Source: CAWELS01 sp964468205 (GTDB lineage: Bacteria; Acidobacteriota; Terriglobia; Bryobacterales; Bryobacteraceae). Taken from it: DNA of 64,000 nucleotides. Below the pieces are notes generated by a model. The model worked only from the letters and a program-made list of their open reading frames with translations. It was not told the DNA's origin and made no database searches. How positions within the stretch are numbered: position 1 is the first letter of the stretch; each line of letters opens with the position of its first letter. Made by a program: the position numbers and the translations under genes. Positions 34,883-42,665 of this stretch are shown here, piece by piece. Where the stretch lies: assembly GCA_964468205.1 (NCBI GenBank), contig CAYXVG010000019.1, forward strand, positions 1 to 64,000. Reading direction: 5' to 3'.

Positions 34883-35314
34883 CTAAGCCGCCCGGGGCGA
34901 GTCCCATGTCTGCCGCGATTGGTATCCCCTGCCATCCCGGAACAGCGGCTCGGTGTCCGCTGAAAGCATCACCCAGAGCCCGTAGGCGCCAACCACCGTC
35001 CCGATGGGTACGTTGAACAGATCGATCACACAAAGAATCGTCGTCAACGTGCGTGCCCACGGGCGAAACCTCAGCAGGCCGGCCCCGGCGATGATCGCCG
35101 GGACGGAAAGGGCCGCCAGAAAGATGATGATTGCGGCCCCTACAATCGCAACAATTGGGACAGCAACTATTGCCTCCGGAGCCTCCGCAACACCGATCGT
35201 GCCCAAGATGCCCGCCGCGCCGCCGAACACGAGCAGAACGATCAGCGCGGCCAGGATTCCCAATACACCTAAGCCAATTTGAATGGCGGCCAACAGCCGG
35301 ACGTGAGTTTCCAT
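34883..35314 (-). CDS. small multi-pass membrane protein
   Basis: About 143 residues with three or four hydrophobic segments: LLAAIQIGLGVLGILAALIVLLV, AVPIVAIVGAAIIIFLAALS, AIIAGAGLLRF and ILCVIDLFNVPIGTVVGAYG. It resembles small inner-membrane proteins annotated as hypothetical in Solibacter relatives. The final strands carry the pattern FRPWARTLTTILCVI often seen in DUF4064-like membrane proteins. ATG at 35314 has AAGGAG seven nt upstream, so it is preferred to the ATG at 35347. No function can be assigned. Divergent from the corrinoid operon. Confidence 0.7.
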   Translation of the reverse strand: METHVRLLAAIQIGLGVLGILAALIVLLVFGGAAGILGTIGVAEAPEAIVAVPIVAIVGAAIIIFLAALSVPAIIAGAGLLRFRPWARTLTTILCVIDLFNVPIGTVVGAYGLWVMLSADTEPLFRDGRGYQSRQTWDSPRAA

Positions 35315-35470
35315 TGCGTCTCCTTGTCCCGAATAATTATTACGCATGACAGGTCGAGTCCGTTCTCCGAATCGTCTTCATTTTCAACATGCTGAAGACC
35401 AGCCGCTTTGATACAATTGGGAAGCACCAAAACGGACGACACAGTCCTGATTCTATTGTGAGAGGCATAC

Positions 35471-36103
35471 ATGGCGGACCTTAGAAGGCTGCACGACGCG
35501 ATTCTCCAAGGAGATCAGAAGACGGCCATTGCCGTTACCGAGGAAGCCCTGGCCGAGAACATGAACCCCCAGGAACTCATCAATGGGGCCATGATCCCGG
35601 CGATGAACGAAGCGGGACAGCGATTTGAATGCGAAGAGTTCTTTGTCCCCGAACTGCTTTTGGCCGCGCGAGCGATGAAGGGCTCGCTGAAGCTGCTGCA
35701 ACCCTTGCTCGCGCAGAGTGGCGCCAAGCCGATCGGCACCGCCGTCATTGGTACCGTGAAGGGTGACTTGCATGACATCGGGAAGAACCTGGTGGCGTCC
35801 ATGCTCGAAGGCGCCGGCTTTAAGGTTATCGATCTCGGAGCCGACGTGTCGGCCGAGAAGTTCGTTGCCGCGGTGCAGACTGAACAGCCCGATCTGGTCT
35901 GCATGTCGGCCCTACTGACGGTAACAATGCCCTCAATGAAGTCAACCATCGAGGCGCTCAACGGCGCTGGGGTGCGCGGCCGCGTGAAGGTAATCATCGG
36001 CGGCGCTCCCGTGACACCGGAATACGCATCGGAGATCGGAGCCGACGGCTACGCCGATAACGCCAGCACCGCGGTCGCCCAGGCTCGCAAGCTGGTCGCC
36101 TGA
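35471..36103 (+). CDS. corrinoid (methyl-carrier) protein
   Basis: Cobalamin-binding methyl-carrier of the MtaC/MtbC/MttC type, 210 residues. A helical cap (about 1-85, LHDAILQGDQKTAIAVTEEA) precedes a Rossmann B12-binding domain with the base-off motif D-x-H-x-x-G at Asp99-His101-Gly104 in GDLHDIGKNLV. The rest includes VICMSAL-like DLVCMSALLTVTMPSMKSTI and VIIGGAPVTPEYASEIGADG. Its cobalt accepts a methyl group from a donor-specific methyltransferase and hands it to a second one. It is first in an operon with the methyltransferases and activator that follow. Confidence 0.93.
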   Translation: MADLRRLHDAILQGDQKTAIAVTEEALAENMNPQELINGAMIPAMNEAGQRFECEEFFVPELLLAARAMKGSLKLLQPLLAQSGAKPIGTAVIGTVKGDLHDIGKNLVASMLEGAGFKVIDLGADVSAEKFVAAVQTEQPDLVCMSALLTVTMPSMKSTIEALNGAGVRGRVKVIIGGAPVTPEYASEIGADGYADNASTAVAQARKLVA

Positions 36104-36112
36104 GGCATTTGC

Positions 36113-36964
36113 ATGAACGGCTCCCCGATCCTCACGGACGGCGCCTGGGGTACCCAACTCCAAGACCGCGGCCTCGGTCCGGATGAACTGCCGGATCTTT
36201 GGAACCTGTCCCATCCGGAACGCGTGGAAGAAGTGCCGCGACTCTATGTCGAAGCGGGCAGCCAGGTTGTCCTCACCAATACCTTTCGAGCCACCCGCAT
36301 CGTCGTGCGGGAAAAAGAGCCGAACGCCGACATCGCAGCCATCAACCGCGCCGGAGTGGAGATCTCGAAGCGGGCGGCCGCCGGCAAGGCGAAGGTCTTT
36401 GCATCCATCGGACCCAGCGGCAAGCTCCTCATGATGGGCGATGTCACCGAGGATGATCTTAGAAAGTCGTTCACCGAGCAGGCCGACGCCCTTGCCGAGG
36501 CCCAGGCCGACGCCATCGTCATCGAAACCATGTCCGATCTCGCGGAGGCGAAAATCGCTCTGTCGGCGGCCAAAGCGACCGGGCTCCTCACCGTCGCCTG
36601 CATGGTCTATGACTCCGGCAAGAACAAGGACCGCACCATGATGGGCGTCACCCCCGAACAGGCTGCTGAAGAGCTCGCCGGGGCCGGAGCGGATGTAATC
36701 GGCGCCAACTGCGGCAACGGCATCGCCGGCTACATCCCCGTGTGCCAACGGCTCCATGCGGCGACGAAACTTCCCATCTGGATCAAAGCCAACGCCGGCC
36801 TGCCGGTGATGAAGGAAGGCCGGGTTACTTACGCGACCACCCCCGAGGAGTTCGCTTCGTACGTGCCGAAACTCGTGGCTGCGGGGGCCAGCTACATCGG
36901 CGGCTGCTGCGGCGCCGGTCCAGACTTCATTCGGGCCGCGAGAGCCGCCCTCGACAGCCTATGA
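36113..36964 (+). CDS. homocysteine S-methyltransferase family protein
   Basis: Barrel-fold methyltransferase matching the homocysteine-binding N-terminal domain of MetH and betaine-homocysteine methyltransferase, here as a free 283-residue protein. It begins ILTDGAWGTQLQDRG and has VLTNTFRATR. The three zinc-binding cysteines are present at Cys200 (IGANCGNG) and Cys265-Cys266 (IGGCCGAG). It probably moves a methyl group between homocysteine/methionine or another thiol and the corrinoid protein encoded nine nt upstream. It overlaps the next gene (ATGA at 36961-36964). Confidence 0.88.
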   Translation: MNGSPILTDGAWGTQLQDRGLGPDELPDLWNLSHPERVEEVPRLYVEAGSQVVLTNTFRATRIVVREKEPNADIAAINRAGVEISKRAAAGKAKVFASIGPSGKLLMMGDVTEDDLRKSFTEQADALAEAQADAIVIETMSDLAEAKIALSAAKATGLLTVACMVYDSGKNKDRTMMGVTPEQAAEELAGAGADVIGANCGNGIAGYIPVCQRLHAATKLPIWIKANAGLPVMKEGRVTYATTPEEFASYVPKLVAAGASYIGGCCGAGPDFIRAARAALDSL

Positions 36965-37737
36965 CAACTCCGGCGCCGGAAGGCCGGCCGATGAGGCTCA
37001 AGCTGATCTCGTGCGAGATCCTCTTTCGTGAAATGTGCTCCGCCCTCGCGCGTTCGCCCCACCATATCGACGTGGAGTTCATGCCCAAGGGCTTGCATGA
37101 TATTGCCGGTGAGGGCATGTGTGAGCGACTCCAGGCAGCGCTCGACAGCGTGGACGAATCCCGCTACGACGCAATCCTGTTCGGCTACGCTCTCTGCGGA
37201 CTGGGGCTCGCCGGACTGCAGGCCCGCACCAAGCCGGTCATTCTCCCCCGGGGTCACGACTGCATCACTCTCTTCCTCGGCAGCCGCGGGCGATATCAGG
37301 ACTACTTCAACAACAACCCCGGTGTCTACTTCAAAACCACTGGCTGGATTGAACGTGGGCAGGGGCTCGACCAACTCGGCGGCGAGGAGTTCAGGAAAAA
37401 GTTCGGCATGGCCCAATCCTATGAAGAACTCGTAGAGAAGTATGGTCAGGAAAATGCCGACTACCTCTGGGCGGAGTTGGGTGGTTACTCCAAGAACTAC
37501 GGGAAACTGACCTACATTGAAATGGGCGTCGAGCCGGACGGGCGCTTCGAACGCGAGGTTCGCGAGGAAGCCGCCAAGCGGGGCATGGCATTTGAAAAGG
37601 TGCAGGGTGACATGGTTCTTATCGAACGGCTGGTGAACGGAGACTGGGAAGGAGATGATTTCCTCACCATTCCTCCCGGCCACCGCGTCGTCGCCCGGTA
37701 CGATGAAAGTATCATCGATACGGAGCCCATGGAATGA
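36961..37737 (+). CDS. DUF1638 protein of corrinoid methyltransferase operons
   Basis: About 258 residues, cytosolic, unknown function. DUF1638 proteins are repeatedly found beside corrinoid methyltransferase genes in methanogens and other bacteria. It contains conserved cysteines and histidines typical of metal or cofactor handling: KLISCEILFREMC, GYALCGLGLAG and PRGHDCITLFLGS. A glycine- and aromatic-rich segment YFNNNPGVYFKTTGWI follows. The ATG at 36961 overlaps the preceding stop, and its own stop overlaps the next start (ATGA at 37734). An alternative ATG lies at 36991. It may help insert, remove or reactivate the corrinoid (inference). Confidence 0.85.
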   Translation: MTTPAPEGRPMRLKLISCEILFREMCSALARSPHHIDVEFMPKGLHDIAGEGMCERLQAALDSVDESRYDAILFGYALCGLGLAGLQARTKPVILPRGHDCITLFLGSRGRYQDYFNNNPGVYFKTTGWIERGQGLDQLGGEEFRKKFGMAQSYEELVEKYGQENADYLWAELGGYSKNYGKLTYIEMGVEPDGRFEREVREEAAKRGMAFEKVQGDMVLIERLVNGDWEGDDFLTIPPGHRVVARYDESIIDTEPME

Positions 37738-38741
37738 CTGGACGCGAACGCATTCTCAACAAGCTCGATGGCAAACCGGTCGACTGTCTCCCGGCGATGC
37801 CGATCACGATGATGTTCGCCGGCGACCAGATTGGAGCGAAATACCGTGACTACGCAACAGACCATCGAGTCATGGTAGAAGCACAGATCGAAACCGCCCG
37901 TAAGTTCGACTTCGACTACGTTTCCGCTATCTCTGATCCGGCGCGCGAAGCTGCCGACCTCGGCGCCAGCATCGAGTATATGGAAGACCAACCCCCTGCG
38001 ATTGTCGAGGCGAAGGCCCGGCTGGCGGAGAAGGATGACCTGGCGCGTCTGGAGTTTCCCGACCCCCTCGGCGGCGGTCGAATGCATGACCGCATAAAAG
38101 CGATCCGCCTCTTGAAGGAAAAAATCGGCAGTGAGAAGCTGGTCGAGGGCTGGGTGGAGGGCCCGTGCGCCGAAGCCGCCGATCTGCGCGGCATCAACAC
38201 GCTCATGTTCGATTTCTACGACGACCCCGGCTTTGTGCGCGATTTGTTCGAGTTCGTCGTCGAGAACGCGATCCGCTTCGCGCAGCCACAGGTTGAAGCC
38301 GGTGCTGATATTATCGGCATCGGAGACGCCGCCGCCTCGCTGATCGGACCGCAGCTCTACGGAGACTTCGTCGCCGGGTATGAGCAGAAGCTGATTCGCG
38401 CTATTCAGGCGATGGGATGCCGCACCCGTCTCCATATCTGCGGGCGCACCCGGAAACTTCTACCGTGGATGGGCACTTTCGGCGCCGACATGGTGGACCT
38501 GGACTCGATGTCGCCGCTCGCCGAAGCCCGCGCCGTTAGCGCGCCGGACCAGGTTCTGTCCGGAAACATCGATCCCGTGGCCGTGCTTCGAAACGGGACT
38601 CCGGTACTAATCCAGTCTGAACTTGCGAAATGCCACCACGATGCCGGCGCTCAGTACATCGTCTGTGCCGGCTGCGAGGTTGTCCGTGACACTCCCGAAG
38701 AGAACGTCCGCGCAATGGTGGAATATGCGCGGCGGCATTAA
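37734..38741 (+). CDS. MtaA-like methylcorrinoid methyltransferase, UroD family
   Basis: UroD-fold methyltransferase of 335 residues resembling MtaA/MtbA (methylcobamide:thiol methyltransferases) and CmuA. It lacks the HemE N-terminal motif. The zinc site is clear: His234-x-Cys236 in RLHICGRTRKLL and Cys311/Cys314 in IVCAGCEVV. The start MTGRERILNKLDGKPVDCLP is typical of these methyltransferases. It is coupled by a four-nt overlap to the DUF1638 gene. In methanogens the acceptor is coenzyme M; here the acceptor or donor is unknown. Confidence 0.87.
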   Translation: MTGRERILNKLDGKPVDCLPAMPITMMFAGDQIGAKYRDYATDHRVMVEAQIETARKFDFDYVSAISDPAREAADLGASIEYMEDQPPAIVEAKARLAEKDDLARLEFPDPLGGGRMHDRIKAIRLLKEKIGSEKLVEGWVEGPCAEAADLRGINTLMFDFYDDPGFVRDLFEFVVENAIRFAQPQVEAGADIIGIGDAAASLIGPQLYGDFVAGYEQKLIRAIQAMGCRTRLHICGRTRKLLPWMGTFGADMVDLDSMSPLAEARAVSAPDQVLSGNIDPVAVLRNGTPVLIQSELAKCHHDAGAQYIVCAGCEVVRDTPEENVRAMVEYARRH

Positions 38742-38801
38742 GCGGTCCCGTGGGGCGAGCTACCTGGCCCGCCGGCCTGCAATTGCAAGCGCCATCACCC
38801 G

Positions 38802-40307
38802 ATGAAAGAGTTCGTCTCCATTTCCCTTCATCCGCTTGGCGGATCGATTCGAGTGCCCCGCGGCACGCCGTTGCGTGACGTCCTCTTCTCCCACGGCGTG
38901 GAGTTTCCCTGCGGTGGACACGGCAAGTGCCGGAAGTGCCGCGTGAAAGTGCTCGAAGGCGAGATGCCCGTGGCGCCAGGAGAAGAAGAGATCCTCTCCC
39001 GGAAGGAACTCGGCCAGGGCTGGCGTCTCGCGTGCCGCGCCAGCGCCGTTGCCGACGTCACGCTGGAAATCGACCAGTGGGAGACAGCCATCCTCGCTGA
39101 CGATACGGTCGTAAACGTAACCCCGAGGCCCGGCCTCGGTATCGCCGTGGACATCGGCACCACCACACTCGTCGCCCAGCTTGTCAATTTGCAGACAGGG
39201 CACGTACTTGCCGTACAGTCCTCGCTGAACCCGCAGACAGCCCACGGCGGGGACGTCATGAGCCGGGTGCAGGACGCCCTGACCCCGGAAGGACTCGAGC
39301 GGCAAACTCGCCTGATCCGCGAGGGAGCGGGACGCCTGATTGCGTCCCTCGCTCCGCCCCCCACCGTCTCCGAGGTCGTCCTCGTGGGCAACACGGTGAT
39401 GCACCACCTCTTCTGCGGCATCGACCCTGAACCCCTCTCGCATTTCCCTTTCCGCTCCGAGGACGACGGCCTCCAGAGCTTCCACGCCTCTGAGTTGCAG
39501 TGGGATCTGCCTTCTCACACGCTAGTGCAGTTTTTGCCGTGCCTCGGCGGCTTCGTGGGCAGCGACGTTCTGGGCGGAATCCTCGCCTGCGGGCTGAACC
39601 AGGCCCATGAGCTGACCGCACTGCTCGACCTCGGGACAAACGGGGAAATCGTGATCGGCGACCGGAAACGCCTGTATTGCGCCTCCACAGCCGCTGGACC
39701 GGCGTTCGAAGGCGGTCGCATCTCTGCGGGGATGCGCGCATCAACTGGAGCCATCGCCGAGGCGCAGGTCGCATCCGGCCGCCTATTGCTGCACATCCTC
39801 GGCGGAGGCAAACCGCGCGGGATCTGCGGAAGCGGGTTGGTGGATTTAGTCGCCGCTGGCCTCGAACTTGGCCGCATAGAAGCCAGCGGCCGTTTCGCCG
39901 ATGGTGCAAAGTCCTGGCTGGTGGCGAATCCGGTGATGCTTATCCAGCGTGACATCCGGGAATTGCAGCTCGCCAAGGGCGCCATCGCCGCCGGAGTCCG
40001 GCTGCTGCTCTCCAAACTCGGCGCCCGCTTGCGGGATGTCCGGTTCGCCTACCTTGCCGGGGCATTCGGCAACTATGTCCGCCGCGAAAGCGCCCGCAAG
40101 ATCGGTCTGATCGATTTTCCGCTCGAGGTCCTCTCGCCCGCCGGTAACGCGGCTTTGCTCGGTGCGAAGCTCGTCCTGTTCCGCACCACCCCAGAAGAGC
40201 GGAACTTCACGGATCTGCGCGAACGGATCACGCACGTCTCCCTTGCGGATGACCCCGCGTTTCAAGACACCTACGTCGAGGCCATGACTTTTCCTACCAT
40301 GGAGTGA
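38802..40307 (+). CDS. corrinoid reductive activator (RACE), 2Fe-2S/ASKHA
   Basis: Reductive activator that restores inactive Co(II) corrinoid to Co(I) using a [2Fe-2S] cluster and ATP. The N-terminal plant-type ferredoxin domain binds the cluster through Cys37, Cys43, Cys46 (PCGGHGKCRKC) and Cys78. A linker leads to a DUF4445-type ASKHA ATPase domain (about 105-480) with GIAVDIGTTTLVAQL, LLDLGTNGEIVIG, PRGICGSGLVDL and FAYLAGAFGNYV. Length 501 is at the short end for RACE proteins. It follows the MtaA-like gene by 60 nt and precedes the TIGR03437 gene by nine. Confidence 0.92.
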   Translation: MKEFVSISLHPLGGSIRVPRGTPLRDVLFSHGVEFPCGGHGKCRKCRVKVLEGEMPVAPGEEEILSRKELGQGWRLACRASAVADVTLEIDQWETAILADDTVVNVTPRPGLGIAVDIGTTTLVAQLVNLQTGHVLAVQSSLNPQTAHGGDVMSRVQDALTPEGLERQTRLIREGAGRLIASLAPPPTVSEVVLVGNTVMHHLFCGIDPEPLSHFPFRSEDDGLQSFHASELQWDLPSHTLVQFLPCLGGFVGSDVLGGILACGLNQAHELTALLDLGTNGEIVIGDRKRLYCASTAAGPAFEGGRISAGMRASTGAIAEAQVASGRLLLHILGGGKPRGICGSGLVDLVAAGLELGRIEASGRFADGAKSWLVANPVMLIQRDIRELQLAKGAIAAGVRLLLSKLGARLRDVRFAYLAGAFGNYVRRESARKIGLIDFPLEVLSPAGNAALLGAKLVLFRTTPEERNFTDLRERITHVSLADDPAFQDTYVEAMTFPTME

Positions 40308-40316
40308 GGAGAATTC

Positions 40317-41777
40317 ATGCCACGACTTGCGCCGCTCCTTATCTTGCTGGCCGCCATGGCGTCGGCGCAGGTTCCACAGGTCAACGACGTCCTCAACGCC
40401 GGAGGCGACGGGCTCGGGATCGCCCCTGGGGCCCTCGTGTTCATCACCGGCAGCAACCTCGCTAAGCCTGACAGCGATTGCCTCAGCAGTGGTCCGTGGC
40501 CCGATACTCTGTGTTCCGTGCAGGTGACGGTTTCAGACAAGCCGTGTCCGCTCAATTTCACCAACCCCGGCGTACTCGTCTGCCAAATCCCCTTCGACAT
40601 CCCTCTTGGCCAGGCCGGATTCGTCGTCGATTATCAAGGACGCCGGTCAGCCGCGTTCCCAATCGAGCTGGTTCCTTTCGCTCCGGCCATCTTGTCCATC
40701 AATCAGGGAGAAGGTTTCGGCCGGTTCTTCCGTGACCGGATCCTGATAAAGCCTTTCGCCGAAGCCATGCCCGGCGAAATCATCACTATGTTCCTCACCG
40801 GACTCGGGGCCACGCAACCAGCCGTCCCCGCCGGTCAGCCTGGGCCGCTCGAAGGGCCGGCGCTGACGCTGGAACGGCCCCTGGTGCGCGTCGGAGACCA
40901 GATGGCCAGGGTGCACTTCTCCGCCGCCTCCCCGGGTCGCGTTGCCGATTATCGAATTGCCTTCGAAGTCCCTGCCGGACTATCCAATGGGAATCAACCC
41001 GTAACTGTGGAGAGCGGCGGGGTACTCAGCAATACCGCCAGCCTCATCGTCTCCAGCGCGAAACAAGGAGCGCCAGTGCTCTCCGCGGAGACGCTCACCA
41101 ATTCCGCGTCTTTCGTCTCCGGAGCCACCACGCCAGGCTCCTGGGCCGACTTGTGGGGCGAGAACTATTCTCAGAAGACCATCGTTCTGCCGGACCTTCC
41201 GGACTGGTGGGAGGGTACCAGCGCCTCCATTACGGATCATCAGGGCAGAAACCGCAATGTGCGCCTCCACCTCGTCAGCCCGAACCGCTTGCAGTTCTAC
41301 GTTCCGGACGATCTTGCACCGGGACCGGCGTCACTGCGCGTCAGCAACCCGGATTTCCTCCACAACGTGGCGTCGATCACCGTTCCACGGGTTGCGCCGG
41401 GAGTCTTTTCCGCGGCGGCGAGCGGAGAGGGGCCAGCCGCGGCCACCTGGCTGCGCGTGACCGCGGCGGGCGCGCGCACGGAGGGCTTCACAGCCGACTC
41501 CTCACAGGCCAATGTCCCCATCAAGCTCGGCGGCGAGGGTGACCAGGTGTTCCTCAGCTTCTTCGGCACCGGCTTTCGCAACCACTCCTCAACGCTGTGC
41601 ACTATCGGCGGCGAAAACGTACCCGTATATGGGGCCGTCGCCCATCCCGGATTCGTGGGTCTTGACCAGGCGGTTGTCGGACCCGTCCCCAGCAGCCTCG
41701 CCGGCCGCGGCGAAGTCGCAGTGCAACTCAACTTCGACGGAATCCTCGCCAACCCCGTCACCGTTTCGTTCCGCTAA
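40317..41777 (+). CDS. secreted TIGR03437-type protein
   Basis: Exported protein of 486 residues with signal peptide MPRLAPLLILLAAMASAQ. It is all-beta, with domain repeats typical of the TIGR03437 proteins expanded in Solibacter relatives: NAGGDGLGIAPGALVFITGS, ITMFLTGLGATQPAVPAGQP and VFLSFFGTGFRNHSS near the C-terminus. IPT/TIG-like segments are likely. It lies nine nt after the RACE gene behind GAGGAG, so it appears to be the last gene of the corrinoid operon, although it is exported and the others are cytosolic. Function unknown; adhesion or sugar binding have been suggested for the family only by fold. Confidence 0.8.
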   Translation: MPRLAPLLILLAAMASAQVPQVNDVLNAGGDGLGIAPGALVFITGSNLAKPDSDCLSSGPWPDTLCSVQVTVSDKPCPLNFTNPGVLVCQIPFDIPLGQAGFVVDYQGRRSAAFPIELVPFAPAILSINQGEGFGRFFRDRILIKPFAEAMPGEIITMFLTGLGATQPAVPAGQPGPLEGPALTLERPLVRVGDQMARVHFSAASPGRVADYRIAFEVPAGLSNGNQPVTVESGGVLSNTASLIVSSAKQGAPVLSAETLTNSASFVSGATTPGSWADLWGENYSQKTIVLPDLPDWWEGTSASITDHQGRNRNVRLHLVSPNRLQFYVPDDLAPGPASLRVSNPDFLHNVASITVPRVAPGVFSAAASGEGPAAATWLRVTAAGARTEGFTADSSQANVPIKLGGEGDQVFLSFFGTGFRNHSSTLCTIGGENVPVYGAVAHPGFVGLDQAVVGPVPSSLAGRGEVAVQLNFDGILANPVTVSFR

Positions 41778-41787
41778 GACCGGAACG
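41767..41787 (+). terminator. hairpin carrying the TIGR03437 stop codon in its loop
   Basis: CGTTCCG (41767-41773) pairs with CGGAACG (41781-41787), leaving the loop CTAAGAC that contains the TAA stop (41775-41777). It sits at the end of the corrinoid operon, facing a convergent gene. No T-run follows. Confidence 0.35.
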
Positions 41788-41822
41788 GCCGGAGGGACCT
41801 GTCTTTCGCCCCGGCTCTGCCG

Positions 41823-42665
41823 CTACGCCTCCGCCATCTTCTTCAAGAACTTCAGCCCGTCTTCGGCGATCGCATCCGAGGATGGCGCAATGTCCCTCCA
41901 GATACAGGCCGCGGCGGCGATCTCCTTGATATGCGAGCCGAAGCTTTCGATGGTCAGCCAACCCTCATACTCGAGTTCGCTCAGGGCCGCGAAGACGCCC
42001 GGCCAGTCAACGTGGCCTGTACCAGGAATACCGCGGTCGTTTTCGCAGCTATGGACGTGCTTCAGGCGTCCGCCAAGCGTGCGTATCCCGTCACCCAGAT
42101 TCTTTTCCTCGATGTTGGCGTGGAACGTGTCGAACAGTACTCCGATATTCTCGTGTCCCACTTCGTCGCAGAGCCGGGCGCCGTCCGCCGCGGTATTGAG
42201 GAAGTAGGTCTCGAAGCGATTCAACGGTTCGACGGCCAGGGTGACGCCACTCGCCTCGAGATCGTCGCCGAGCGAGCGCAGCCCCTCCACCGCCCACCTC
42301 CACTCGTCATCCGTCCTGCGGCGGCCGGGCAGCAGCCCCACCGGCGCGCAAAACGGCCCCATGAACAGCTTCGATCCAAGTTCCGCCGTTGTCTCGATTC
42401 CGCGTTTCAGAAATGCGAGGGCTTCGCGGCGCACCGTCTTCTCGGTGCTCACCAGGCTCATCTGCCCGGTGAGGGCCGAGCAAAACGTGGTCTCGAGCCC
42501 CTCTCCGGCCAGCGCGTCGCGCACCTTCGCCGCGGGAAACCCGTCGAAGGAAAAGCGTGGAATCTCAATCCCATCGAATCCCATGCGCTTCACCTTGGGC
42601 AGCAACCCGAGGTCCCCCTCGTCAAAACTCGCCGTCCAGATAAGGGCGTTCACGCCGAACTTCAT
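41823..42665 (-). CDS. sugar epimerase-like TIM barrel
   Basis: Xylose-isomerase-like TIM-barrel, 280 residues, of the D-tagatose/psicose 3-epimerase or hydroxypyruvate isomerase-like group. It begins KFGVNALIWTASFDEGDLGL. Metal ligands are likely in TLAVEPLNRFETYFLN (Glu), VLFDTFHANIEE (Asp/His), KHVHSCENDRGIPGTGHVDW (His) and TIESFGSHI (Glu), matching the D-psicose epimerase pattern. The E-P-L-N-R motif is typical of ketose 3-epimerases. The ATG overlaps the stop of the cupin gene upstream (ATGA), so the two form one unit. Confidence 0.85.
   Translation of the reverse strand: MKFGVNALIWTASFDEGDLGLLPKVKRMGFDGIEIPRFSFDGFPAAKVRDALAGEGLETTFCSALTGQMSLVSTEKTVRREALAFLKRGIETTAELGSKLFMGPFCAPVGLLPGRRRTDDEWRWAVEGLRSLGDDLEASGVTLAVEPLNRFETYFLNTAADGARLCDEVGHENIGVLFDTFHANIEEKNLGDGIRTLGGRLKHVHSCENDRGIPGTGHVDWPGVFAALSELEYEGWLTIESFGSHIKEIAAAACIWRDIAPSSDAIAEDGLKFLKKMAEA

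Noticed and set aside
37734..38741. Annotation as HemE uroporphyrinogen decarboxylase
   Set aside because: The HemE N-terminal active-site motif is absent and an H-x-C zinc site is present; the same holds for 31079-32335 and 46680-47744.
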